Assembly (NCBI GenBank): GCA_024638565.1
Contig: JAHEKC010000004.1
Coordinates: 29,863 to 67,790 of the forward strand
Length of the DNA stretch: 37,928 nt
Reading direction: 5' to 3'
Origin: Bacteroidota bacterium
Lineage (GTDB): Bacteria > Bacteroidota > Bacteroidia > AKYH767-A > OLB10
The stretch's first letter is position 1; each line of letters opens with the position of its first letter. The notes beneath the pieces are model-generated. The model did not search any database. It saw only the letters and a list, made by a program, of their open reading frames with translations, and was not told the origin of the DNA. Positions 6,982 through 16,597 of this stretch are shown here, piece by piece. The translations under genes were made by a program, and so were the position numbers.

Positions 6982-9603
6982 CTACTTGCCCGTCTTCTTC
7001 GTGGCCGGCTTTACTGCCGTTTTTGTTTTTGCGGCAGGTTTCTTCGCCGCCTTTTTGGCAACCTTTTTCTTCGCCGCCTTTTTGGCCGCCTTCTTCTTTA
7101 CGGCCTTCTTCGCGGCCTTCTTCACCGGCTTCCTGCCCGCAAGCTCCATTGCCTGCTCGAAAGTAAGCTTGGCCGGATCCGTTTCTGACGGGATCTTGAT
7201 GTTTTTTCTGCCCAGCTTGATATAGGGACCGAACTTCCCTTTCAGGACCTGGAGGTCCTTCCGTTCATCGAACCGCTTGATCACCTTCGCATTGGCGGCA
7301 TCGCGCTTGGTCTGAATGAGCTCCACGGCCTTGTCATACCCGATCTCGAACGGGTCCTCGGATTTGGGGATGGAATAAAATGCGCCCTTGTGCTTGACAT
7401 AGGGCCCGAAGCGCCCCCTCGAAACAATGACCTCCTCTTCCTCGAACGCGCCCAGCTTCCTGGGATTGCGCATCAGGTCCGGCGTCTTCCGGGCCTCCGT
7501 CACGATCTCCGTGACGCGCTGTACCGTTATCTCGTATGGATCTTCTTCCTTAGGCAGGGAATAGAATACCTCGCCATGCCTGATATAAGGGCCGTACCGC
7601 CCGATGGAGACGACCAGCTCCTGCTCTTCCAGGGCACCCATGTCGCGCGGCAGTTTGAACAGGTCAAGTGCCTCCTCCAGGGTGATGGTTTCCAGCCGCT
7701 GGCCCGGCCGCAGCTTGGCATAGGTGGGCTTTTCGTCGGAGTCGTCCTGCTTCTTTTGCGCCATGGGCCCGTAACGGCCTATACGCACGCTTACTGTCTT
7801 GTCCGACTTCGGATCCTTACCCAGGATGCGCTCCCCGGATGCCCGCTCCGATGTCTCTTCGGTAATGACAATTTTCTTGTGGAACGGCTTGTAGAAATCG
7901 GCCAGCATGCTGCGCCACTGCATGTTGCCTTCGGCGATATCGTCAAACTCCTTTTCAACCGTGGCGGTGAAGTTATAATCCAGGATATCACTGAAATTCT
8001 GCACCAGGAAGTCGGTGACCACCATACCGATGTCAGTGGGAAATAATTTATTTCGCTCGGCGCCGGTAATCTCCGTCTTGACATCGGATACCACCTTGCC
8101 TTCCTTGAGCGTGATCAGCCGGTATTCGCGTTCATGCCCCTCACGTTCCTCCTTGACCACATAACCACGCTTCTGAATGGTGGATATGGTGGGTGCATAG
8201 GTCGATGGCCGGCCAATACCAAGCTCTTCCAGCTTCTTGACCAGGCTTGCTTCCGTAAACCTCGGCGGGGGGTAGGTGAATCTTTCCCGTGCCTCGATAA
8301 TATCCAGCTCCAGCGACTGGTCTACTGCCAGGGGCGGAAGCAGGCCTTCCGCTTCCTTGTCCGTATCCTCGTCATCCGTGGATTCCAGGTAGACCTTCAG
8401 GAAACCGTCAAACTTGATCACTTCCCCGGTGGCGATGAATGCAGTTTCCACCTTTTCAGGCTGAATGGTGACGATGGTCTTTTCGAGGCGGGCATCGCTC
8501 ATTTGTGATGCGATGGCACGCTTCCAGATCAGGTCGTACAGCTTCTGTTCGCGGTTGTCGCCTTTCACCAGCTGCTTTTCGAAGTAGGTGGGCCGGATGG
8601 CTTCATGCGCCTCCTGTGCCGATGCAGATTTTGTTTTGTATTGGCGCGTTTTTGCATACGCTTCACCGAAATTCTTGTGGATCTCATCCTGCGCGGCCTT
8701 GAGCGCGAACTTGGACAGGTTCACCGAATCGGTTCGCATATAAGTAATGTGCCCGTTTTCATACAGCTTCTGCGCAACCATCATGGTCTGGCTCACGGAG
8801 AAACCGAGTTTCCTGGATGCTTCCTGCTGTAACGTGGAAGTCGTGAATGGCGGCGAGGGGGTACGCTTTCCGGGTTTTGTTTCCAGGTTGGAAACCTTGA
8901 ATGCTGAGCCGGCAAGCTTTCGCAGCAGGGATTCCGCTTCTTCGAGGGTTTTCAGCCGTTCCGGCAGTTCTGCCCTGATAAACCTGGGATTTCCGCTTTC
9001 ATCCTGGACGAGGAATGAACCCACAACCCGGTAGGACGAATGCGGCTCGTGCGCCATCACCGCCCGCTCCCGCTCCACGATCAGCCTGACAGCCACGGAT
9101 TGCACCCTGCCGGCGGACAGCTGGGGTTTGATCTTCTTCCACAGCACGGGCGACAGCTCAAAGCCCACCAGACGGTCCAGGATCCGGCGGGCCTGCTGGG
9201 CTTCCACCAGCCGCATGTCGATCTGCCTGGGATTCTCGATCGCTTCCCGGATAGCCGTCTTCGTGATTTCGTGGAATACGATACGCCGGGTTTTGGATTT
9301 CTTCAGTCCCAGCGAATCAAATAAATGCCATGAGATGGCTTCCCCTTCCCGGTCTTCATCAGTCGCAAGCCAGATTACCTGGGCCTTCCCGGCCTCCTTC
9401 TTCAGGTCCTTGATGACCTTTTCCTTTTCTTCCGGTATCAGGTAAACAGGTTCGAACTTGTTATCGATATCGACTGCCTTATCATTTTTCGCCAGGTCAC
9501 GTACATGGCCGTAGCTGGACATTACCTTGTAATCCCTGCCCAGGAATTTCTCGATGGTTTTAGCCTTCGCGGGCGACTCTACAATGACAAGATTACTGGC
9601 CAT
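6982..9603 (-). CDS. topA: DNA topoisomerase I (type IA)
   Basis: TopA relaxes negative supercoils through a transient 5'-phosphotyrosine link. The 873-residue protein starts with a Toprim domain (VIVESPAKAKTIEKFLG with E9; metal-binding DEDRE at residues 82-86), followed by the type IA core with catalytic Y288 in ITYMRTDSVNLS and the GIGRPSTYAPTISTIQKRGYV motif. There are no cysteines at all, so the C-terminal zinc fingers of the E. coli enzyme are absent. They are replaced by four GR(Y/F)GP-type repeats (GRYGPMAQ, GRYGPYIRHGE, GRFGPYVKHKG, GKFGPYIKLG). The last 50 or so residues are a Lys/Ala-rich tail resembling histone H1. It is divergently arranged with miaB and lies 24 bp upstream of the arginase-fold gene. 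Confidence 0.97.
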   Translation of the reverse strand: MASNLVIVESPAKAKTIEKFLGRDYKVMSSYGHVRDLAKNDKAVDIDNKFEPVYLIPEEKEKVIKDLKKEAGKAQVIWLATDEDREGEAISWHLFDSLGLKKSKTRRIVFHEITKTAIREAIENPRQIDMRLVEAQQARRILDRLVGFELSPVLWKKIKPQLSAGRVQSVAVRLIVERERAVMAHEPHSSYRVVGSFLVQDESGNPRFIRAELPERLKTLEEAESLLRKLAGSAFKVSNLETKPGKRTPSPPFTTSTLQQEASRKLGFSVSQTMMVAQKLYENGHITYMRTDSVNLSKFALKAAQDEIHKNFGEAYAKTRQYKTKSASAQEAHEAIRPTYFEKQLVKGDNREQKLYDLIWKRAIASQMSDARLEKTIVTIQPEKVETAFIATGEVIKFDGFLKVYLESTDDEDTDKEAEGLLPPLAVDQSLELDIIEARERFTYPPPRFTEASLVKKLEELGIGRPSTYAPTISTIQKRGYVVKEEREGHEREYRLITLKEGKVVSDVKTEITGAERNKLFPTDIGMVVTDFLVQNFSDILDYNFTATVEKEFDDIAEGNMQWRSMLADFYKPFHKKIVITEETSERASGERILGKDPKSDKTVSVRIGRYGPMAQKKQDDSDEKPTYAKLRPGQRLETITLEEALDLFKLPRDMGALEEQELVVSIGRYGPYIRHGEVFYSLPKEEDPYEITVQRVTEIVTEARKTPDLMRNPRKLGAFEEEEVIVSRGRFGPYVKHKGAFYSIPKSEDPFEIGYDKAVELIQTKRDAANAKVIKRFDERKDLQVLKGKFGPYIKLGRKNIKIPSETDPAKLTFEQAMELAGRKPVKKAAKKAVKKKAAKKAAKKKVAKKAAKKPAAKTKTAVKPATKKTGK

Positions 9604-9728
9604 CAGGTTATTTTTCAGTATCTAATTGGTTTCGAAAGCGTGCAAATAAAACGATTTTATTTTCATAGCCCGTCGGCGGGAGACCCGCTGAACTGGCACC
9701 TGCCGGCATGATGGACGCTTATAATTGA

Positions 9729-9736
9729 TAATTTTG
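9729..9736 (+). promoter_or_regulatory. -7 box immediately before miaB
   Basis: TAATTTTG, followed by C, matches the TAnnTTTG(C) consensus exactly and ends 6 nt before the miaB ATG at 9743. If used, the transcript would be leaderless or nearly so. No convincing -33 TTTG is present. The topA-miaB gap also contains GCGGG-AGA-CCCGC (9676-9688), a small dyad that could be an operator. Confidence 0.45.
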
Positions 9737-9742
9737 CAGGGA

Positions 9743-11242
9743 ATGGCACAAAGGGAAAACAGTCATATTGAATTGGATAGGCAAGCAACCGCAACTGCAA
9801 GCCGGCATGATGTGCAAACGGCAATCCGCGGCCGGTTTTACATTGAAAGCTATGGCTGCCAGATGAACTTTTCGGACAGCGAGATCGTGGCATCCATCCT
9901 TTCGGAAGAAGGGTATGCGCTTACGCGCGATGCCGCGCAGGCCGACATGGTTTTTCTGAATACCTGTGCCATCCGGGACAATGCGGAGCAGCGGGTCCGG
10001 CAAAGACTGCAGGATTTCCGTCAGCACAAACAAAGGAAGCCCGGCCTGGTGGTGGGCATGCTGGGCTGTATGGCAGAAAGGCTGAAGACCCAATTGCTGG
10101 ACGAGGAGAAACTGGTGGACCTGGTGGCAGGCCCGGATGCATACCGTGACCTTCCGCGACTGGTGGAAAGCGCCTCCGGCGGCCAGAAAGCCGTGAATGT
10201 GTTGCTGTCCCGGGAGGAAACGTATGCAGACATCAGCCCCGTGCGCCTGTCGCCCGGTGGCATTACGGCTTTCCTGTCAATCATGCGCGGCTGCGACAAC
10301 ATGTGCTCCTTCTGCGTGGTGCCGTTCACCAGGGGCCGGGAACGCAGCCGTGACCCGGTGTCCATTGCAGCGGAAGCGAAACATCTGTACCTGAATGGAT
10401 GCAGGGAGATCACCCTCCTGGGACAGAATGTGGATTCATACCTGTGGCATGCTGGTCCCAACGACAAGAAAGGCATCCGCCGTGCCGGCGTGGATGGGGA
10501 GGCTCTTTCCTTCGCGGGGCTGCTGGACCGCGTGGCACGCATTCATCCTGACCTTCGCATCCGCTTCTCGACCAGCAACCCGCGTGACATGACAGATGAT
10601 GTGCTGCATGTCATGGCAGCTCATGAAAATATCTGCAAATACATCCACCTGCCGGTGCAGTCCGGTTCCACCGTTGTGCTTGAGCGCATGAACCGGGGTT
10701 ACAGCAGGGCGGAATATATGGATCGCATTGCGGCCATCCGCCGCATCCTGCCCGGATGCGGCATCTCCACGGATATCATCTGCGGGTTCTGCGGCGAAAC
10801 GGAAGATGAGCACCACGAAACACTTGATGTGATGCGGGAGGTAGCCTTCGATTTCGCCTATATGTTCGCTTACTCCGAAAGACCGGGTACAGCTGCAGCC
10901 AGGCAGTACCGGGACGACATTTCTTCTGAGGTGAAATCGCGCCGGCTGCGTGAAGTGGTGGACCTTCAGATGGCGCTTTCTCTTGAAAGCAATGAAAAGG
11001 ATGTGGGCAGCGTTTTCCGCGTGCTGGCTGAAGGTCCGTCGCGGCGCTCACCCGATGACCTGTTCGGAAGGAATTCACAGAACAAGGTGATCGTATTCCC
11101 TGCCGGCGATCATAAGCCGGGGGATTATACAGATATCCTCGTGGACAGGTGCACGGCTGCCACCTTGTTGGGCAAAACAAAAGGACACAACGGCAAAGTG
11201 TCACAACCCGGAACGCTGCAGGGATCCGGTGAGGTGGAATAG
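9743..11242 (+). CDS. miaB: tRNA-2-methylthio-N6-dimethylallyladenosine synthase MiaB
   Basis: MiaB is a radical SAM methylthiotransferase that modifies i6A37 of tRNAs reading UNN codons. Numbered from ATG 9743 (499 residues), it has the N-terminal UPF0004 domain with auxiliary-cluster cysteines C39 (ESYGCQMN), C75 (LNTCAIRDNAE) and C109 (GMLGCMAE). The radical SAM motif is C184-x3-C188-x2-C191 in RGCDNMCSFCVVPFTRGRE. A C-terminal TRAM domain follows (about residues 425-490). An upstream TTG at 9725 would add six residues, but ATG 9743 is preferred because the longer form overlaps the promoter box. It is followed at 42 bp by the sigma-54 regulator and probably heads that transcript. Confidence 0.96.
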   Translation: MAQRENSHIELDRQATATASRHDVQTAIRGRFYIESYGCQMNFSDSEIVASILSEEGYALTRDAAQADMVFLNTCAIRDNAEQRVRQRLQDFRQHKQRKPGLVVGMLGCMAERLKTQLLDEEKLVDLVAGPDAYRDLPRLVESASGGQKAVNVLLSREETYADISPVRLSPGGITAFLSIMRGCDNMCSFCVVPFTRGRERSRDPVSIAAEAKHLYLNGCREITLLGQNVDSYLWHAGPNDKKGIRRAGVDGEALSFAGLLDRVARIHPDLRIRFSTSNPRDMTDDVLHVMAAHENICKYIHLPVQSGSTVVLERMNRGYSRAEYMDRIAAIRRILPGCGISTDIICGFCGETEDEHHETLDVMREVAFDFAYMFAYSERPGTAAARQYRDDISSEVKSRRLREVVDLQMALSLESNEKDVGSVFRVLAEGPSRRSPDDLFGRNSQNKVIVFPAGDHKPGDYTDILVDRCTAATLLGKTKGHNGKVSQPGTLQGSGEVE

Positions 11243-11283
11243 TGTTTCCGGCCCGGCATGCACGCGGCAAACAAATTAAACGG

Positions 11284-12504
11284 ATGAAAGTACAGGATAT
11301 CAAACAACGGTTCGGCATCATCGGCGGCTCACCGGAACTGGACCATGCCATCGATACCGCCCGGCAGGTGGCCTCCACCGACCTGACCGTACTTATCACG
11401 GGCGAAAGCGGGTCAGGGAAGGAGGTATTTCCCCAGATCATCCATCAGCTGAGTGCACGCAAGCATGGCTCATATATCGCTGTCAACTGCGGTGCCATAC
11501 CGGAAGGCACCATTGATTCTGAATTGTTCGGGCATGAAAAGGGATCGTTTACCGGCGCACACGAGGCACGCAAGGGTTATTTCGAGGTCGTCAACGGGGG
11601 CACCATTTTCCTGGACGAAGTGGCGGAGTTACCCCTGCTCACACAGGTGAGGCTGCTGCGTGTGCTCGAATCCGGTGAATTCATCCGGGTAGGTTCTTCC
11701 AAGGTGCAGAAAACAGATGTGCGGGTGGTGGCAGCCTCCAACGTGGACCTGCCACAGGCCATCGGCAAAGGAAAGTTCAGGGAAGACCTTTACTACCGGC
11801 TCAACACAGTCCCCATCCATATTCCAGCGCTGCGCGAACGCAAGGACGACATCATGCTCCTGTTCCGGAGATTCGCAAGTGACTTTGCGGATAAGTACAA
11901 AATGCCGCCGGTGAAGCTGCTTCCCGAAGCCCGGAAGCTGTTGACGGATTACCGCTGGACCGGCAATGTCAGGCAACTGAAAAACGTGACGGAACAGTTA
12001 TCCATCCTTGAAAAGGAAAAGGAGATCACCGGTGAGGTATTGATGAAATACCTGCCCAAGGATTTATTTTCGTCCGTGCCTGCCTTGTATCATGACCCTT
12101 CCAAACAGGATTTTAATGAACGGGAAATTCTCTACAAGGTGCTGCTGGAAATGCGCAAGGATGTAAACGATCTTAAAAAACTTGTCCTCGGCATCATTGA
12201 ACAGGGAGGGGCGGGTGAAATCGAAAAGCATAACGTTCAGCTTATAGACCGGCTCACGCGTGATGTGGTCGAAAGCCCGGCGGAAAATGAAACCATCACC
12301 TTTCAGCCCGGACCCGCGCAACCTGCCCCTATAGAGCCACACGAGGAAGTGGAAGAGACGCTGTCCATCTCTGAAAAGGAAAAGGAGCTGATAAAGAAAG
12401 CCATCGAAAAGCACCGCGGCAAAAGAAAGCATGCCGCCAGGGAACTGGGCATTTCCGAACGAACCCTGTACAGGAAAATCCAGGAATACGGGCTTAAGGT
12501 CTGA
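11284..12504 (+). CDS. Sigma-54-dependent transcriptional activator (EBP) lacking a sensor domain
   Basis: This bacterial enhancer-binding protein would use ATP hydrolysis to open promoters held by RNA polymerase-sigma-54. From ATG 11284 it has 406 residues. The AAA+ domain starts almost at the N-terminus: Walker A GESGSGKE (40-47), sigma-54 contact loop GSFTGA (87-92, where the commonest form is GAFTGA), Walker B TIFLDE (107-112), sensor I VVAASN (148-153) and GNVRQL (227-232). A Fis-type HTH closes the protein (RKHAARELGISERTLYRKIQ, 381-400). There is no receiver, GAF or PAS domain, as in PspF. Between AAA+ and HTH lies an unusual segment of about 100 residues (270-370), helical then Pro/Glu rich. 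An earlier GTG at 11242 overlaps the miaB stop and is less likely. Its probable target is the groES promoter downstream. Confidence 0.93.
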   Translation: MKVQDIKQRFGIIGGSPELDHAIDTARQVASTDLTVLITGESGSGKEVFPQIIHQLSARKHGSYIAVNCGAIPEGTIDSELFGHEKGSFTGAHEARKGYFEVVNGGTIFLDEVAELPLLTQVRLLRVLESGEFIRVGSSKVQKTDVRVVAASNVDLPQAIGKGKFREDLYYRLNTVPIHIPALRERKDDIMLLFRRFASDFADKYKMPPVKLLPEARKLLTDYRWTGNVRQLKNVTEQLSILEKEKEITGEVLMKYLPKDLFSSVPALYHDPSKQDFNEREILYKVLLEMRKDVNDLKKLVLGIIEQGGAGEIEKHNVQLIDRLTRDVVESPAENETITFQPGPAQPAPIEPHEEVEETLSISEKEKELIKKAIEKHRGKRKHAARELGISERTLYRKIQEYGLKV

Positions 12505-12527
12505 CCAATATGCTTACGGGAAAGGTC

Positions 12528-13022
12528 ATGAAATCCACCCTTTACATATGCCTGCTGCTGGCCATGGCCTCCTGCAGGAATTATTCATTCACGGGTGCCT
12601 CCATTGCGGCAGATGCCAAAACAGTAAGTGTGGGGACATTTCCAAACCGTGCACCCATTGTCAACCCGTACCTCAGCCAGCAGTTTGCCGAATCCCTAAG
12701 GGATAAGTTCGTTTCCGAAACGAATCTCGCGGTGGTTCAGCAACAGGGCGACCTTCAGTTTGAAGGCGCCATCGTGAACTACCAGACACAGCCTGCAGCC
12801 ATCCAGGGCAATGACAATGCGGCATTGAACAGGCTTACAATTACCGTGAATGTGAAATTCACGAATTCAAGTGAACCCAAAAATGATTTCGAACAGAAGT
12901 TTTCGCGGTATGTGGAATATGACAGCAAGCTCAGCCTCGCTTCCGTGGAACAGGACCTGGTAACCGAGGTCAACAGGCAACTGGTGGATGACATATTCAA
13001 CAAGGCCGTCATTAACTGGTAA
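12528..13022 (+). CDS. lptE: LptE-like LPS-assembly lipoprotein
   Basis: LptE is the outer-membrane lipoprotein that plugs the LptD barrel and helps deliver lipopolysaccharide to the cell surface. From ATG 12528 the product has 164 residues, with a lipoprotein signal peptide and lipobox MASC (C16), followed by RNYSFTGASI, the characteristic start of Bacteroidota LptE. Further family features are the fold pattern VSVGTFPNRAPIVNPYLSQQFAESLRDKF and the alternating strands through NRLTITVNVKFTN. An in-frame ATG at 12510 would add six residues before the signal peptide and is less likely. It lies 23 bp after the EBP gene and 1 bp before the next gene, so translation is probably coupled. Confidence 0.88.
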   Translation: MKSTLYICLLLAMASCRNYSFTGASIAADAKTVSVGTFPNRAPIVNPYLSQQFAESLRDKFVSETNLAVVQQQGDLQFEGAIVNYQTQPAAIQGNDNAALNRLTITVNVKFTNSSEPKNDFEQKFSRYVEYDSKLSLASVEQDLVTEVNRQLVDDIFNKAVINW

Positions 13023-13023
13023 C

Positions 13024-13971
13024 ATGGAACGGGCACCCTTCATGAAGCTGCTGAAGCATCCCGCCCCCGCTGAAGGGGAGGTGGAAGCACTGCAGGAAAT
13101 GCTCCGTGAATACCCGTATTTCCAGGCAGCGCATATGCTGCGAGCCAAATTGCTGAAGGAAGCCGGTGATGAGCGCTACGGCGAAAGCCTCAGGAAAGCC
13201 GCCGCGTATGCGCCGGACCGCAAGAAACTTTTCGAGCTGGTGGAAAAAGGTTCCGCCGCCCCCGCCTCGTCGCCCCGCGGGACGCCGGTGGTCACCGTGA
13301 CCGGACCGGAAGCAGGGTTGCAGGACCTGCAGCGGCCGGAGGAAAAGGAGCCCGTGCTGCCCGCGGCACCCGATCCCGGCGAACAGGAACGCCCGGAAGT
13401 ACCGCCGGCCTCACCAGCTGTACCCCTGTTCGAAACCCCGGTCCCCGACTATTTTGACCAGACCGGAACTGAAGAGACCCCGGAAACGAAGAAGCAGGAA
13501 CCCGTACCCGGGCTGGAACCCGCATCCGTTCCGGAATCCGCCGGCAAGTCCGATCACCTTTTGGGACACCGGGATGAAAACCATGGATTCACCGACTGGC
13601 TTTCCATGTGCGCCCCGGTTGAAATCCGGGAATCCGATGCCTTGGGAATGGCACCCCCAGGCAAGCCCGGTAAAGAGACGGCCCCGGACACCCCTGCCCC
13701 GCCTGCTGCCGGTGAGCTGCTGGAACGGTTCATTAACGAGGAACCACGTATAGCCCCGGCCCGCGCTTCATTCTATTCCGCATCCAATATGGCCCGCAAG
13801 AGCGTGGAAGATGAAGGAGACCTGGTCTCCCCCACCCTTGCACACATATATTATATGCAGGGAAACCGAAAAAAGGCCATTGAGACCTATGAGAAGCTGC
13901 GGTTGCTATATCCCGAAAAAAGCGGTTTCTTTGCGGCCCGCATCGAGGAGATCAAAAAGTCTGGCGACTGA
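13024..13971 (+). CDS. Unknown protein with Pro-rich linker and C-terminal TPR-like repeat
   Basis: I do not recognise a characterised family. The 315-residue product has no signal peptide or membrane helix. Residues 1-75 form a helical domain (EGEVEALQEMLREYPYFQAAHMLRAKLLKEAGD) reminiscent of a TPR hairpin. Residues 80-225 are low-complexity, Pro/Glu/Ala rich and probably disordered. The last 45 or so residues form a clear TPR-type helical pair (LAHIYYMQGNRKKAIETYEKLRLLYPEKSGFFAARIEEIKK). The start is placed at ATG 13024, 1 bp after the lptE stop, because upstream starts would overlap lptE. Its fixed place between lptE and secG suggests an envelope or secretion-linked scaffolding role, which is inference only. 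Confidence 0.85.
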   Translation: MERAPFMKLLKHPAPAEGEVEALQEMLREYPYFQAAHMLRAKLLKEAGDERYGESLRKAAAYAPDRKKLFELVEKGSAAPASSPRGTPVVTVTGPEAGLQDLQRPEEKEPVLPAAPDPGEQERPEVPPASPAVPLFETPVPDYFDQTGTEETPETKKQEPVPGLEPASVPESAGKSDHLLGHRDENHGFTDWLSMCAPVEIRESDALGMAPPGKPGKETAPDTPAPPAAGELLERFINEEPRIAPARASFYSASNMARKSVEDEGDLVSPTLAHIYYMQGNRKKAIETYEKLRLLYPEKSGFFAARIEEIKKSGD

Positions 13972-14043
13972 CAAGGCCTTGCCGGCGGGCGGCGAAGAGG
14001 CCGAATTGACGCAATAGACTGACAATTAAAGACTAACACCTAT

Positions 14044-14412
14044 ATGTATACCGCCATTACCGTATTCCTGATCCTGGCGAGCATTCTGCTGGTGCTGATC
14101 ATCCTGGTGCAGAACTCCAAGGGTGGAGGACTGGCAGCAGGTTTCAGCTCGGGAACACAGCTGATGGGGGTGCGGAAGACCACCGACCTGCTAGAGCGAC
14201 TAACCTGGGGATTAGCCATTTCCATCTTCGTGCTGTCTGTGGCTGGTACCTTTGCGCTGCCCAGGAACCAGCAGGGTGTCGCACCTTCCTCTATCCAGGA
14301 ACAAATCGACCAGGCCACCGTTCCGGCAGCCCAGGCACCGCTGCCTCCAAACGCTGCTGAAGGACAGCCCGGCCAGGCACAACCTGCCCCGTCAGAAAAC
14401 CCGGCCCCTTAA
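14044..14412 (+). CDS. secG: Preprotein translocase subunit SecG
   Basis: SecG is the accessory subunit of the SecYEG channel in the inner membrane. The 122-residue product has two transmembrane helices, at about residues 3-22 and 53-72, flanking the conserved cytoplasmic loop NSKGGGLAAGFSSGTQLMGVRKTTDLLERLTW. This is the usual SecG pattern with the Bacteroidota form of the loop. A Pro/Ala/Gln-rich tail of about 45 residues follows. It lies 72 bp after the TPR-like gene. The 182-bp gap after it holds the regulatory region of groES. Confidence 0.95.
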   Translation: MYTAITVFLILASILLVLIILVQNSKGGGLAAGFSSGTQLMGVRKTTDLLERLTWGLAISIFVLSVAGTFALPRNQQGVAPSSIQEQIDQATVPAAQAPLPPNAAEGQPGQAQPAPSENPAP

Positions 14413-14442
14413 CCGTCTTATTGTCAGCAACAGGGTCTTGTT

Positions 14443-14485
14443 ATGCCATGTTGACCAATGGCATGTCAGGTCAGGGCCCCTGACA
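14443..14485 (+). promoter_or_regulatory. Two abutting inverted repeats, candidate enhancer (UAS) for the sigma-54 activator
   Basis: Dyad A is ATGCCAT-N8-ATGGCAT (14443-14464). Dyad B is TGTCAGG-N8-CCTGACA (14464-14485). Both have perfect 7-bp arms and an 8-nt centre, they share one base, and their centres lie 21 bp apart, two helical turns, so they face the same side of the DNA. The centres fall about 96 and 75 bp upstream of the predicted transcription start, the usual range for EBP binding sites. Dyad B could alternatively be a weak secG terminator, but no T-run follows it. The arm sequences of A and B differ, which argues against identical binding sites. Confidence 0.55.
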
Positions 14486-14523
14486 GTACCACATCGGCTG
14501 AAAAAATGGCAGTATTCCGGCTG

Positions 14524-14539
14524 TGGCACAGTTGATGCA
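14524..14539 (+). promoter_or_regulatory. Sigma-54 (-24/-12) promoter of groESL
   Basis: TGGCACAGTTGATGCA matches the sigma-54 consensus TGGCACR-N4-TTGCW at all positions except the first T of the -12 box. The essential GG (14525-14526) and GC (14537-14538) are correctly spaced at 10 nt. Transcription would start near 14550, leaving a 45-nt leader before groES. A second, weaker GG-N10-GC site overlaps upstream (14507-14522). The gap contains neither a CIRCE repeat nor a TAnnTTTG box. The linked EBP gene supports the call. Confidence 0.72.
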
Positions 14540-14594
14540 GAGGGGCTCTCGACAACTAAAAATTCAAAGTCTAACTAATAAAACAAGCATTGAT

Positions 14595-14873
14595 ATGAGC
14601 AAAATGAAGCTTAAGCCCCTGGCTGACCGCGTCATCGTAGAGGCGGCTCCTGCCGAAGAAAAAACGGCAAGTGGCATCATCATTCCCGATACGGCGAAGG
14701 AAAAGCCACAGCGGGGCAAGGTGGTAGCTGTCGGATCCGGCAAAAAGGACGAACCCATGACGGTAAAAGTTGGAGACACGGTACTGTACGGAAAGTATTC
14801 CGGCACCGAGATCACTGTTGAATCCAGTGAATACCTCATTATGCGCGAGAGCGACATCTTCGCCATCCTCTGA
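14595..14873 (+). CDS. groES: Co-chaperonin GroES
   Basis: GroES is the heptameric lid of the GroEL folding chamber. From ATG 14595 the product has 92 residues, the normal length, and starts [21 protein letters not shown]. Diagnostic blocks are the mobile-loop region [19 protein letters not shown], then [26 protein letters not shown] and the terminal [14 protein letters not shown]. An open frame extends upstream to 14523 but runs through the sigma-54 promoter and its leader, so it is not used. A second in-frame ATG at 14604 is possible. groEL follows after 65 bp, so the two form the expected operon. Confidence 0.97.
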   Translation: MSKMKLKPLADRVIVEAAPAEEKTASGIIIPDTAKEKPQRGKVVAVGSGKKDEPMTVKVGDTVLYGKYSGTEITVESSEYLIMRESDIFAIL

Positions 14874-14935
14874 GAAGGGATACCCTATTCAAAACAAAAA
14901 CCGAAAACAATACATTAACTGGAAACACAATCTGA

Positions 14936-16576
<1,641 letters not shown>

Positions 16577-16597
16577 TCCATCTCCCGAATCAAATTC

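Noticed and set aside
9694-9708. TGGCACCTGCCGGCA upstream of miaB as a sigma-54 promoter
   Set aside because: GG and GC are one base too close (9 nt between instead of 10), which sigma-54 does not normally tolerate.
14464-14485. Dyad B as an intrinsic terminator of secG
   Set aside because: No T-run follows and the stem is only 7 bp with an 8-nt centre; an operator role fits better, though partial attenuation cannot be excluded.
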